DNA of 64,000 nt from Leifsonia sp040686855 (lineage in GTDB: Bacteria; Actinomycetota; Actinomycetes; Actinomycetales; Microbacteriaceae), in assembly GCF_040686855.1 (NCBI RefSeq), contig NZ_JBFBOG010000002.1, positions 124,001 through 188,000 on the forward strand, written 5' to 3'. The notes under the pieces are model-generated. The model had not been told where the DNA came from, ran no database searches, and saw nothing but the letters and a program-made list of their open reading frames with translations. Positions 17,506 to 27,713 of the stretch are shown here, in pieces. The first letter of the stretch is position 1; every line of letters begins with the position of its first letter. The translations under genes were made by a program, and so were the position numbers.

Positions 17506-17513
17506 GGTAGAAT
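17506..17513 (+). promoter_or_regulatory. gyrBA promoter, extended -10
   Basis: TGGTAGAAT (17505-17513) is an extended -10 element, 40 bases before the gyrB start. No good -35 is seen at the right distance; the TTGACC at 17490 is too close (12 bases). Confidence 0.5.
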
Positions 17514-17553
17514 GGATTGTCACTACTGAGTGCGGTCAGGAGCCTAATTTCAT

Positions 17554-19557
<2,004 letters not shown>

Positions 19558-19600
19558 CGCGCGAGCGACAGAGACGGGGTACTACGAGGAAGAGAAGACT

Positions 19601-22150
19601 GTGACGGACGAAGAGAACGTGTCGGGCGACGGAGCCGGCTTCGGCATCCACGGCAAGATCGACCAGGTCGATCTGCAGTCGGAGATGCAGCGGTCGTACC
19701 TCGACTACGCGATGTCGGTCATCATCGGCCGCGCGCTGCCGGAGGTCCGCGACGGCCTGAAGCCTGTGCACCGCCGAGTGATCTACGCGATGTTCGACGG
19801 CGGGTACCGCCCGGACAAGGCGTTCTCGAAGTGCGCCCGTGTCGTCGGCGACGTGATGGGCCAGTTCCACCCGCACGGCGACACGGCGATCTACGACGCG
19901 CTCGTCCGTCTCGTCCAGCCGTGGAGCCTGCGCTACCCGCTGGCCCTCGGCCAGGGCAACTTCGGTTCGCCCGGTAATGACGGCGCCGCCGCGCCGCGGT
20001 ACACCGAGACGAAGATGGCTCCCCTCGCGCTCGAGATGGTGCGCGACATCGACGAGGAGACCGTCGACTTCGTCGACAACTACGACGGCCGCACGCAGGA
20101 GCCGGCCGTTCTCCCGAGCCGCTTCCCGAACCTGCTGGTCAACGGCTCGGTCGGCATCGCGGTCGGTATGGCCACGAACATCCCTCCGCACAACCTGCGC
20201 GAGGTCGCGGCCGGCGCCCTGTGGCACCTCGAGAACCCGGACGCCTCGCGCGAGGAGCTGCTCGAAGAGCTCATCAAGCGGATCAAGGGACCGGACTTCC
20301 CGACCGGTGCGCAGATCCTCGGCACGAAGGGCATCCACGACGCGTACCGGACCGGACGCGGCTCGATCACCATGCGCGCGGTGGTCAACATCGAGGAGAT
20401 CCAGGGCCGGGTCTGCCTCGTCGTCACCGAGCTTCCGTACCAGGTCAACCCCGACAATCTGGCGATCAAGATCGCCGACCTGGTCAAGGAGGGCCGCATC
20501 GGCGGCATCGCCGACATCCGCGACGAGACCTCCGGCCGCACCGGTCAGCGCCTCGTCATCGTGCTGAAGCGCGACGCGGTCGCGAAGGTCGTGCTGAACA
20601 ACCTGTACAAGCACACCCAGCTGCAGGAGAACTTCGGCGCGAACATGCTCGCGATCGTGGACAATGTGCCGCGTACGCTGTCGCTCGACGGCTTCATCAC
20701 CGCATGGGTCGCCCACCAGATCGACGTCATCGTCCGGCGCACCCGATTCCGGCTGCGCAAGGCGGAGGAGCGGGCGCATATCCTGCGCGGCTACCTCAAG
20801 GCGCTGGATGCGCTCGACGAGGTCATCGCCCTCATCCGCCGGTCGGCCACGGTCGACGACGCGCGCGAGGGTCTGAAGAGCCTGCTCGACGTCGACGACG
20901 TGCAGGCGGACGCCATCCTCGCGATGCAGCTGCGCCGCCTGGCCGCCCTCGAGCGCCAGAAGATCATGGAGGAGGCCGAGGCGATCGAGAAGCAGATCGC
21001 CGAGTACCACGCCATCCTCGACGACCCGGCGCGTCAGCGCACCATCGTCAGCGAAGAGCTCACGGAGATCGTCGACCGCTTCGGCGACGACCGCCGCACC
21101 GAGATCATGCTCGGCTACGACGGCGACATGAGCATGGAAGACCTGATCCCCGAAGAGGAGATGGTCGTCACCGTCACGCGCGGCGGGTACATCAAGCGCA
21201 CGCGCAGCGACAACTACCGCAGCCAGCACCGTGGCGGCAAGGGCGTCAAGGGCGCCCAGCTGCGCGGCGAGGACGTGGTCGACCACTTCTTCGTGACCAC
21301 CACGCACCACTGGCTCCTCTTCTTCACCAACCAGGGACGCGTCTACCGCGCGAAGACCTACGAGGTGCAGGAGGCCGGCCGCGACGCCAAGGGCCAGCAC
21401 GTCGCCAACCTGCTCGCCATGCAGCCGGACGAGGAGATCGCCGAGATCCTCGACATCCGCGACTACGAGGCCGCGAAGTACCTGGTGCTCGCCACGCGCG
21501 AAGGCCTGATCAAGAAGACGGCGCTGTCGGAGTACGACACCAACCGGACCGGCGGGATCATCGCGATCAAGCTCCGCGAGGGCGACGAGCTCGTGTCGGC
21601 GCTGCTGGTGGAGGAGGACTCCGACCTCCTGCTCGTGTCGCGCAAGGGCATGTCGATCCGCTTCACCGCCTCGGATGAGGCGCTGCGGCCGATGGGCCGC
21701 TCGACGTCGGGTGTCATCGGCATGCACTTCCGCGGCGAGGACAGCCTGCTCGATGCATCGGTGGTCTCCGACGAGGGCTACGTCTTCGTCGTGACCGAGG
21801 GCGGATACGCGAAGCGCACCTCCGCCGACCAGTACCGACTGCAGAACCGCGGCGGTCTGGGCATCAAGGTGGCCAAGCTGAACGACGACCGGGGCGACCT
21901 GGTGGGCGCTCTCATCGTCGGCGGGGACGACGAGGTCCTTGTGGTTCTTGCCAGCGGCAAGGTGGTACGCTCTGCCGTGGCCGAGGTACCAGCCAAGGGC
22001 CGTGACACCATGGGTGTCGTCTTTGCACGTTTCGCCGAGTCGGACAAGATCATCGCTCTGGCGAAGAACACCGAACGCGACCTCGAGTCCTCCAGTCCCG
22101 CGGAGGATGCCGAGGCGGTCGGGAAGGAAGAAACCGTAGATGAGCAGTAG
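19601..22150 (+). CDS. gyrA: DNA gyrase subunit A
   Basis: 849 residues. The catalytic tyrosine is Tyr134 in AAPRYTETKM. The quinolone region reads HPHGDTAIYD: Thr95 is at the position of E. coli Ser83, and Asp99 at that of Asp87. The C-terminal beta-pinwheel contains the GyrA box as QHRGGKG. The start is GTG at 19601, preceded by a GAGGAAGAGAAG purine tract. Confidence 0.97.
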   Translation: MTDEENVSGDGAGFGIHGKIDQVDLQSEMQRSYLDYAMSVIIGRALPEVRDGLKPVHRRVIYAMFDGGYRPDKAFSKCARVVGDVMGQFHPHGDTAIYDALVRLVQPWSLRYPLALGQGNFGSPGNDGAAAPRYTETKMAPLALEMVRDIDEETVDFVDNYDGRTQEPAVLPSRFPNLLVNGSVGIAVGMATNIPPHNLREVAAGALWHLENPDASREELLEELIKRIKGPDFPTGAQILGTKGIHDAYRTGRGSITMRAVVNIEEIQGRVCLVVTELPYQVNPDNLAIKIADLVKEGRIGGIADIRDETSGRTGQRLVIVLKRDAVAKVVLNNLYKHTQLQENFGANMLAIVDNVPRTLSLDGFITAWVAHQIDVIVRRTRFRLRKAEERAHILRGYLKALDALDEVIALIRRSATVDDAREGLKSLLDVDDVQADAILAMQLRRLAALERQKIMEEAEAIEKQIAEYHAILDDPARQRTIVSEELTEIVDRFGDDRRTEIMLGYDGDMSMEDLIPEEEMVVTVTRGGYIKRTRSDNYRSQHRGGKGVKGAQLRGEDVVDHFFVTTTHHWLLFFTNQGRVYRAKTYEVQEAGRDAKGQHVANLLAMQPDEEIAEILDIRDYEAAKYLVLATREGLIKKTALSEYDTNRTGGIIAIKLREGDELVSALLVEEDSDLLLVSRKGMSIRFTASDEALRPMGRSTSGVIGMHFRGEDSLLDASVVSDEGYVFVVTEGGYAKRTSADQYRLQNRGGLGIKVAKLNDDRGDLVGALIVGGDDEVLVVLASGKVVRSAVAEVPAKGRDTMGVVFARFAESDKIIALAKNTERDLESSSPAEDAEAVGKEETVDEQ

Positions 22151-22553
22151 CGTCGCCGACAAGCTCGCCAAGAAGTCGACCCGCCGACCCGCATCCGCCA
22201 AGCAGGTGCGGCTGAAGCTGGTCTACATCGACTTCTGGTCGACCGTGAAGCTGTCGTTCCTCGCCGGCATCTGCCTGGCGATCATCGCGATCGTCGGCAC
22301 CTTCCTGGTCTGGACCGTGCTCGACCGCACCGGCATCTTCGACCAGGTGAACAGCCTGTTCAAGGACATCTCCGGCGCCGGCGGCAGCGACCTCCGCTCG
22401 ATCCTCGGCCTCGGCCAGGTCATGGGCTTCTCGCTGATCGTCGCGATCCTCGACATCGTCGTGGTGACCGCTCTCGGCGCTGTGTTCGCTCTGCTCTACA
22501 ACCTCTCGGTGAAGATCACGGGCGGCCTGTTGGTCGGGTTCACCAACAACTGA
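22140..22553 (+). CDS. DUF3566 membrane protein downstream of gyrA
   Basis: 137 residues. A basic N-terminus (to about residue 28) is followed by two membrane segments (about 38-62 and 95-120) and the conserved LYNLSVKITGGL ending of DUF3566 proteins. It starts inside the gyrA 3' end (11-base overlap), so it is translated with gyrase. The function is unknown; the link with gyrA is conserved in actinobacteria. Confidence 0.85.
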   Translation: MSSSVADKLAKKSTRRPASAKQVRLKLVYIDFWSTVKLSFLAGICLAIIAIVGTFLVWTVLDRTGIFDQVNSLFKDISGAGGSDLRSILGLGQVMGFSLIVAILDIVVVTALGAVFALLYNLSVKITGGLLVGFTNN

Positions 22554-22603
22554 CCGATTTCGCAATGACCGGGCCGATCGGGTAGTCTCGTATCTGCCCA
22601 TTC

Positions 22604-22680
22604 GGGGATATAGCTCAGGCGGTTAGAGCGCTTCGCTGATAACGAAGAGGTCCGAGGTTCAAGTCCTCGTATCCCCACCA
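22604..22680 (+). tRNA. tRNA-Ile (anticodon GAT)
   Basis: Acceptor GGGGATA pairs with TATCCCC. The anticodon stem CTTCG/CGAAG carries loop CTGATAA (anticodon GAT), and the T arm contains GTTCAAGTC. The 3' CCA is encoded at 22678-22680. A -10-like TAGTCT lies at 22583-22588. Confidence 0.97.
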
Positions 22681-22691
22681 TTCCTTTCTAC

Positions 22692-22764
22692 GGGGCCTTA
22701 GCTCAGTTGGTAGAGCGCCTGCTTTGCAAGCAGGATGTCAGGAGTTCGAATCTCCTAGGCTCCA
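22692..22764 (+). tRNA. tRNA-Ala (anticodon TGC)
   Basis: Acceptor GGGGCCT pairs with AGGCTCC (one G-T pair), the anticodon loop is TTTGCAA (anticodon TGC) and the T arm contains GTTCGAATC. CCA is not encoded: the discriminator A is followed by CAC. It is 11 bases after tRNA-Ile and so likely on the same transcript. Confidence 0.97.
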
Positions 22765-22777
22765 CACTTTCTCCTCA

Positions 22778-23242
22778 TCACTCTCTCGGCGGGACGATCG
22801 GCCGCGTCGGGAACGGGCTCGAGTACGACACGCTCGTGGTCACGCTTCCCAGGGTTCCGACCCGTCCGCTCACCTGCTCCAGGTGGCGCATGGACGTCGC
22901 GACCACCTTCAGGATGAAGCAGTCGTCGCCGGTGACGTGGTGCGCCTCCACGACCTCCGGGATATCGGCCAGGAGGTCGTGCAGCGGCTGGTATTGGCTG
23001 CTCGGGTAGCGCAGGCGCAGGAACGCCAGGATGCCGTATCCGAGCCGGTCCGGGTCGACCACCGCGCGGTAGCCCGCGATCACCCCGGCCTCCTCGAGCC
23101 GGCGGATGCGCTCGGCGACCGCGCTGTTCGACATGTGGACTCGGCGGGCCAGCTCGGCGACCGACTGGCGGCCGTCGCGCTGCAGTTCGGCGAGGAGAGC
23201 GCGGTCGACGCTGTCGGCGGTGAATGGAAGATCGACGGCCAT
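22778..23242 (-). CDS. Lrp/AsnC family transcriptional regulator
   Basis: 154 residues. An N-terminal winged helix (QSVAELARRVHMSNSAVAERIRRLEEAGVI) is joined to a C-terminal RAM/AsnC ligand domain (HHVTGDDCFILKV). It is divergent from the rhodanese gene, and a -10-like CAGAAT lies 6 bases before the ATG, suggesting a leaderless transcript. Such regulators sense amino acids; the ligand is not predictable. The adjacent rhodanese is a plausible target. Confidence 0.88.
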   Translation of the reverse strand: MAVDLPFTADSVDRALLAELQRDGRQSVAELARRVHMSNSAVAERIRRLEEAGVIAGYRAVVDPDRLGYGILAFLRLRYPSSQYQPLHDLLADIPEVVEAHHVTGDDCFILKVVATSMRHLEQVSGRVGTLGSVTTSVSYSSPFPTRPIVPPRE

Positions 23243-23334
23243 GCGGCGATTCTGGCATGGAATCGACGGCGACAGCGGTCGAGCACCGTGGATCGTCTGT
23301 TCCGCCGAGATGTCTTCCTTCCTAGGCTCGATGC

Positions 23335-23769
23335 ATGATCACGATGACCTCCGAAGCCGCCCGCCACTTCGCCGCGAAGCTCCAGTTCGAGACCGATCCC
23401 TCCGATGTGAAGGCGGCCATGGACGCGGGAGAGCGCTTCGTGCTGGTCGACTCCCGAGGTGTGGCGGCCTGGCGACAGGGCCGCGTCGCGGGAGCGGTCC
23501 ACCTGCCGACCGCCGAGATCGCCGACCGTGCGGCCGAACTGATCGACCCGGGGACTCCGGTCGTCGTCTACTGCTGGGGTCCGGGGTGCAACGGTTCGAC
23601 GCGCGCGGCGCTCGCGTTCTCCCTGCAGGGCTACGAGGTGCGCGAGATGATCGGCGGCTTCGAGTACTGGGCGCGCGAGGGATATCCGGTCGTCGGGGAC
23701 GCCGGTCCGGTCCTGCGCCCGATCGACGAGCTGACGGCGCCGCTCGGCGGCATCGACTGCGCCTGCTGA
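23335..23769 (+). CDS. Rhodanese-like domain protein
   Basis: 144-residue single-domain rhodanese. The active loop reads YCWGPGCNGSTRAA with Cys80 and Cys85, an expanded loop compared with GlpE; either cysteine could be the sulfur carrier. The protein ends CAC, adding two more cysteines. A TAGGCT -10 hexamer is 6 bases before the ATG and no ribosome site is present, so a leaderless mRNA is likely. Sulfur transfer or a redox role is inferred from the family only. Its stop codon abuts that of the Fpg/Nei gene. Confidence 0.85.
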   Translation: MITMTSEAARHFAAKLQFETDPSDVKAAMDAGERFVLVDSRGVAAWRQGRVAGAVHLPTAEIADRAAELIDPGTPVVVYCWGPGCNGSTRAALAFSLQGYEVREMIGGFEYWAREGYPVVGDAGPVLRPIDELTAPLGGIDCAC

Positions 23770-24633
23770 CTACTTGAGCAGTCGGCTCAGGACGCGGTCG
23801 GCGAGCGGCTTGCCACCGGTCTGGCAGGTCGGGCAGTACTGGAATGTCGAGTCGTGGAAGATGACCTGCCGGATCGTGTCTCCGCACACCGGGCACGCTT
23901 CGCCGGTGCGGCCGTGGACGCGGAGGTTCGACTTCTTCTCGCTCTTGAGTTCCGAGGCCGCGAGGCCGTCAGCGCGGTCGAGTGCGTCACGCAGCGTCGA
24001 CTGCACGGCCTCGTAGAGGCGTCCGACGTCGTCCGCTCCCATGTTCGCGGGCTTGTACGGGGACATCTTGGCCACGTGCAGGATCTCGTCCGAGTAGGCG
24101 TTGCCGATCCCGGCGATGAGCGACTGGTTGCGCAGCACTCCCTTGATCTGAGCGCGGCCCTGCTCGGCGAGGATTCCGGCGAAGACATCCTCGGTGAACG
24201 CGGCGTCGAGCGGGTCCGGGCCGAGGCGTGCGACACCCGGCACCTCCGACGGGTCCGGGACGACGTAGATCGCGAGGCTCTTCTTCGTCCCGGCTTCGGT
24301 GATGTCGAGACCGGTGCCGTCGTCGAGCACGAGCCGCGCGGCCAGCGGGCCCTTGCCGAGGCGGCCGGTGGGTGCGGGAGGCGGCTTGTCGCGCCAGCGG
24401 ATCCAGCCGGCCCGCGCGAGGTGGATGATGACGTGAAGCTCGCCCGCAGTGATGTCGAGGAACTTGCCGTGCCGGCTGACGCCGTCGATCGTCAGGCCGT
24501 GCAGGGCGTCGGCGGGCGGGTCGAAGGTCTTCAGCGCGGAGAATGCGACGATGCTGAGCCGGTCGATGACACGCCCTTTCAGCCGACGGTCGAGGTCGGC
24601 GGCGAGGGCGGTGACTTCCGGGAGTTCGGGCAT
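23770..24633 (-). CDS. Fpg/Nei family DNA glycosylase
   Basis: 287-residue base-excision repair glycosylase/AP lyase. The N-terminus PELPEV supplies the catalytic proline (after Met removal) and Glu. The helix-two-turn-helix carries NQSLIAGIGNAYSDEIL, and the C-terminal zinc finger has the four cysteines CPVC and CPTC. The ATG at 24633 is fixed by the need for proline at position 2; the frame stays open far upstream but overlaps the divergent NUDIX gene. Substrate (8-oxoG or oxidised pyrimidine) is not decided; sequence details lean to the actinobacterial Fpg/Nei subgroup. Confidence 0.9.
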   Translation of the reverse strand: MPELPEVTALAADLDRRLKGRVIDRLSIVAFSALKTFDPPADALHGLTIDGVSRHGKFLDITAGELHVIIHLARAGWIRWRDKPPPAPTGRLGKGPLAARLVLDDGTGLDITEAGTKKSLAIYVVPDPSEVPGVARLGPDPLDAAFTEDVFAGILAEQGRAQIKGVLRNQSLIAGIGNAYSDEILHVAKMSPYKPANMGADDVGRLYEAVQSTLRDALDRADGLAASELKSEKKSNLRVHGRTGEACPVCGDTIRQVIFHDSTFQYCPTCQTGGKPLADRVLSRLLK

Positions 24634-24681
24634 CACCCCTAGTCTGCCCCCGACCACCGACAACGGCAGTAGGGTGAGGCG

Positions 24682-25104
24682 GTGGATATCCGAGTCGCGG
24701 CCTACGGCGTCATCACCGACGGCGACCGCATCCTCCTCGCGCACTGGAACGAGAGCGGGCGATCCGGCTGGACCCTGCCGGGCGGCGGGATCGACCCCGG
24801 GGAGGACCCGGTGGACGCGGTCGTGCGAGAGATCGCGGAGGAGACCGGGTACGCGGCGGAGGCCGGCGACCTGCTCGGAATCGACTCGAAGGTGATTCCG
24901 CCGGAGCACCGTTTCATCCCGGAGGCCGGCCCGCTGCATGCGCTCCGCATCATCTACCGGGCGAGCGTCGTCGGCGGCACCCTCACGAACGAGTTGGACG
25001 GCACCACCGACGAGGCGGCGTGGTTCCCGCTCGGGAGCATCCCGAAGCGCCGGGTCGAGCTGGTCGACATCGCGCTCCGGTTCGCCGGGCTCGATCAGGC
25101 CTGA
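24682..25104 (+). CDS. NUDIX hydrolase
   Basis: 140 residues with a complete Nudix box, GGGIDPGEDPVDAVVREI followed by AEETGY (about residues 36-58). Such enzymes hydrolyse nucleoside diphosphates linked to another group. The GTG start has TAGGGT 6 bases before it and no ribosome site (probably leaderless). It is divergent from the Fpg/Nei gene, which would fit a joint role in oxidised-nucleotide defence, but the substrate is unknown. Confidence 0.9.
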   Translation: MDIRVAAYGVITDGDRILLAHWNESGRSGWTLPGGGIDPGEDPVDAVVREIAEETGYAAEAGDLLGIDSKVIPPEHRFIPEAGPLHALRIIYRASVVGGTLTNELDGTTDEAAWFPLGSIPKRRVELVDIALRFAGLDQA

Positions 25105-25301
25105 GCGCTCGCGGGGCGGCTCTGCTCGCCCGGCATCAGGATCCACAACACGATGTAGGCGATGAACTGCGGTCCCGGAAGCAGGCAGGACAGCAGGAAC
25201 AGGATGCGCACGGTCCACGGGCGCAGGCCGAAGCGCACGGCGAGACCGGCGCAGACGCCGGCCAGGATGCGGTGATCACGGGGTCGGAAGAGAGTGTTCA
25301 T
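25095..25301 (-). CDS. PspC domain protein
   Basis: 68 residues: an N-terminal RILAGVCAGLAVRFGL segment typical of PspC and one or two membrane segments (about 30-58). PspC proteins are small envelope-stress membrane proteins. Its 3' end overlaps the convergent NUDIX gene by 10 bases. Confidence 0.88.
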   Translation of the reverse strand: MNTLFRPRDHRILAGVCAGLAVRFGLRPWTVRILFLLSCLLPGPQFIAYIVLWILMPGEQSRPASAQA

Positions 25302-25337
25302 GCTCTTCAGCCTCGCAGCGGGCGCGCACCATCGCCA

Positions 25338-25353
25338 TCGGGGAAACCCCCGA
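25338..25353. terminator. Possible hairpin between the 25377 gene and pspC
   Basis: TCGGGG pairs with CCCCGA around a 4-base loop. There is no T-run. It lies just past the end of the leftward gene at 25377-25958 and could slow transcription into pspC. Confidence 0.35.
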
Positions 25354-25376
25354 ATCGACCCTGGGGTCGGCAGCCG

Positions 25377-25958
25377 CTACTGCTGCGGCTCGGCCGCGGA
25401 GTCGGTGGTCGACGCCGGAGCCGTCGGCTCCTCGTCCGCCACCCACAGCTCGTCGTCGGCGCGGAAGGTCTGCCAGACGGCGTAGAGCAGTCCGACCGCC
25501 GCAATGAGTCCCAAACCGATGGCGATGACGCCGCCGGCCCCGGGGCCCGACTTCTTCGGTTCCACCTTGACCTTCTTCGACAGCTCCTTGCGCGCCTTCT
25601 GGAAGTCACCCGCGAAGGCGGCGGACCGGGCCGCGCGTGCGTGGTCGACCACAGAGAGCGCCGTTCCGACGACGGTGCCGACGGCGGGGATGACGTCGCG
25701 GACGACTTTCTCCCGGGCCTGGCCGGCGTAGCGGCCCGCGGTGTCCTTCGCCGCCTGGGCCGTGGGGACGACGTACTGGTCGTACCCTTCACGGACGCGC
25801 GGCGCGATCTCCTCGCGGGTGTAGTAGGCCGCCTGCTTGCGGGCCTCGGCGGCAAGCGCGTTGGCGTTGGCCAGGACCTCCTGCTGCTGACTCCACAGCT
25901 CCTCGGCTCCGCTGCGCAGTCGCTTGAGTTCCTTCTGGCGCTTCCGTGTCAGGCTCAT
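25377..25958 (-). CDS. Conserved hypothetical membrane-anchored protein
   Basis: 193 residues, not recognised as an enzyme. The N-terminal half is basic and helical (RKRQKELKRLRSGAEELW onward, likely coiled coil), followed by an amphipathic region, a Lys-rich stretch (KKVKVEPKK) and one C-terminal membrane segment (about residues 145-166), with an acidic Ala/Thr-rich tail outside or inside. GGAGG lies 5 bases before the ATG. It sits between pspC and ppi; an envelope role is a guess. Confidence 0.75.
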   Translation of the reverse strand: MSLTRKRQKELKRLRSGAEELWSQQQEVLANANALAAEARKQAAYYTREEIAPRVREGYDQYVVPTAQAAKDTAGRYAGQAREKVVRDVIPAVGTVVGTALSVVDHARAARSAAFAGDFQKARKELSKKVKVEPKKSGPGAGGVIAIGLGLIAAVGLLYAVWQTFRADDELWVADEEPTAPASTTDSAAEPQQ

Positions 25959-26081
25959 CTGTTCCTCCGTCGAGTCATCGGTGGCGACTGACTCCATCTT
26001 GCCACCGAAAGGGCTGGGGATGGCCCGAGAGCTCTCACGGCTGCCCGGGTCGCCTGTACGCCCTGTGCAAGAATTGGTGCC

Positions 26082-26621
26082 ATGTCTAAGCACACCGCTG
26101 TCGCCACGCTCCACACTAACTACGGAGACATCAAGGTCAACCTCTTCGGTAACCATGCACCGAAGACGGTGCGCAACTTCGAGGGTCTGGCGACGGGCGA
26201 GATCGAGTGGACGCATCCCGCCACGGGCGAGAAGACGAACGCTCCTCTCTACAACGGTGTGGTCTTCCACCGCATCATCCCCGGCTTCATGATCCAGGGC
26301 GGCGACCCGCTCGGTCAGGGCGTCGGCGGCCCGGGCTACCAGTTCGACGACGAGATCAACCCGGAGCTCGACTTCACCCAGCCCTACATCCTCGCCATGG
26401 CGAACGCCGGCGTCCAGGGCGGCCGCGGCACCAACGGCTCGCAGTTCTTCATCACGGTCGCTCCGACCACGTGGCTGCAGGGCAAGCACACGATCTTCGG
26501 CGAGGTCGCCGACGACGCGTCGCGCAAGATCGTCGACAAGCTCGCCGAGGTTCCGACCGACGCGCGCGACCGGCCGCTGGACGACGTGGTCATCGAGTCG
26601 ATCGACATCGAGAAGGTCTGA
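26082..26621 (+). CDS. Peptidyl-prolyl cis-trans isomerase, cyclophilin type
   Basis: 179-residue cytoplasmic cyclophilin. It contains FHRIIPGFMIQGGDP with the catalytic arginine, NGSQFFIT and LQGKHTIFGEV, all parts of the active groove. No signal peptide is present. The ATG has an AAGAAT hexamer 7 bases before it and no ribosome site. It is typically found near the division cluster in actinobacteria. The rhomboid follows 25 bases downstream. Confidence 0.95.
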   Translation: MSKHTAVATLHTNYGDIKVNLFGNHAPKTVRNFEGLATGEIEWTHPATGEKTNAPLYNGVVFHRIIPGFMIQGGDPLGQGVGGPGYQFDDEINPELDFTQPYILAMANAGVQGGRGTNGSQFFITVAPTTWLQGKHTIFGEVADDASRKIVDKLAEVPTDARDRPLDDVVIESIDIEKV

Positions 26622-26646
26622 ACAGAGAGGCGGGCGGAGTAGAACG

Positions 26647-27501
26647 ATGACTCAGCCCGTCGGCGCGCGCGCCAATTACTGCTACCGCCATCCCGATCGC
26701 GAGAGCTACGTGCTCTGCCAGCGGTGCGGCCGCACCATCTGCGGTGAGTGCCAGACCCCTGGCGCGGTCGGTGTGGTGTGCCCCGAGTGCATGGCGCAGC
26801 AGCGTGCCTCGCACCCGCGCACGCGGCCGGCATGGATGACGCGTCTCACCGGGCAGAATGCGCCCGTCGTGACCTATGCGATCATCGGTGTGTGCGTCCT
26901 GGTCTTCATCGTCCAGACCGTCGGCGATCTGCTCGGCTTCCAGGTGACGAACGCACTGCGCTACGCGGGCGCCTACTCGTATCCGGCGTCGGTGAGCGGG
27001 GCGTTCGAGCCGTGGCGGATGTTCACGAGCATCTTCGCGCACGCGAACATCCTGCACCTGCTGCTCAACATGTACACGCTGTTCATCTTCGGCTCTGCGC
27101 TCGAGCCGATGCTGGGGCGTGCCCGCTATCTGGCCCTCTTCCTGATCAGCGGGTTCGCGGGATCCCTCGGCGTGCTGCTGATCGCATCGCCCATCGTGCC
27201 GGTCGTCGGAGCGTCCGGCGCCATCTTCGGGCTCTTCGGCGCTTACTTCATCATCCAGCGACGGCTGGGCGGCAACGCGACCCAGATGCTGGTGCTGCTC
27301 GCCATCAACCTGGGGATCGGGTTCCTCCCCGGATTCAACATCGCCTGGCAGGCGCACGTCGGCGGACTCATCGGCGGCGTGCTGGTGGGGCTGATCTTTG
27401 TGGAGACGCGGCAGGTGCGCCGGCGCCGTTGGCAGCTTCCGCTCCTCGTGCTGCTCTGCCTGGTCTTCGTCGCGCTGAGCCTCATCCACTTCTTCGTGTA
27501 A
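26647..27501 (+). CDS. Rhomboid family intramembrane serine protease with N-terminal zinc finger
   Basis: 284 residues. The N-terminal 55 residues carry cysteine/histidine pairs (CYRHP, CQRCGRTICGEC, CPEC) forming a B-box-like zinc finger. Six membrane segments follow. The catalytic dyad is Ser190 in VGASGAIFG and His237 in AWQAHVGGL; HANILHLLLNMYTLF supplies the oxyanion-side histidine and asparagine. It cleaves membrane-embedded substrates; none is identified here. The region just after the stop is the DnaA-box cluster. Confidence 0.93.
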   Translation: MTQPVGARANYCYRHPDRESYVLCQRCGRTICGECQTPGAVGVVCPECMAQQRASHPRTRPAWMTRLTGQNAPVVTYAIIGVCVLVFIVQTVGDLLGFQVTNALRYAGAYSYPASVSGAFEPWRMFTSIFAHANILHLLLNMYTLFIFGSALEPMLGRARYLALFLISGFAGSLGVLLIASPIVPVVGASGAIFGLFGAYFIIQRRLGGNATQMLVLLAINLGIGFLPGFNIAWQAHVGGLIGGVLVGLIFVETRQVRRRRWQLPLLVLLCLVFVALSLIHFFV

Positions 27502-27654
27502 TTACCCACATCGCGTGGATAAGTTATCCACAGGCTTATTAACACTGTGGGTAATTACACGCCTGTAACTCTCCACAGGCTTATTAACACTGGGGAAACC
27601 GTCGGCGAACCGGCGGCAACTGTTCACAAGTGCCCTGTGGAGAACTGTGGAAAA
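27502..27654. other. DnaA-box cluster resembling oriC, between rhomboid and crgA
   Basis: Within 153 bases there are 9-mers matching or close to TTATCCACA or its complement: TTACCCACA 27502, CGTGGATAA 27514, TTATCCACA 27524 (perfect), TGTGGGTAA 27546, CTCTCCACA 27569, TGTGGAGAA 27636 and TGTGGAAAA 27646. The decamer TTATTAACAC occurs at 27536 and 27581 and also in oriC (13351). There is no gene here. A DnaA titration or regulatory site is the simplest reading. Confidence 0.7.
27528..27592. repeat. Direct repeat of 20 bp within the DnaA-box cluster
   Basis: CCACAGGCTTATTAACACTG occurs at 27528-27547 and 27573-27592, 45 bases apart. Both copies are preceded by T, and one mismatched base precedes a shared GG. 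Each copy begins in the end of a DnaA box. Confidence 0.95.
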
Positions 27655-27658
27655 CACG

Positions 27659-27691
27659 AAGCCCGGGCCGGCTGACTGCCGACCCGGGCTT
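27659..27691 (-). terminator. Hairpin terminator downstream of crgA
   Basis: AAGCCCGGG (27659-27667) pairs with CCCGGGCTT (27683-27691), with an inner CGGC/GCCG extension. Read on the minus strand it follows crgA by 22 bases and is followed by CGTGTTTTCC, a short T-run. It could also stop rightward reading. Confidence 0.75.
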
Positions 27692-27713
27692 GAGGCACGG
27701 ATGTGTGCGGGGT

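Noticed and set aside
17490..17513. TTGACC and TAGAAT as a standard promoter pair for gyrB
   Set aside because: The spacer is only 12 bases; only the extended -10 is kept as a candidate.
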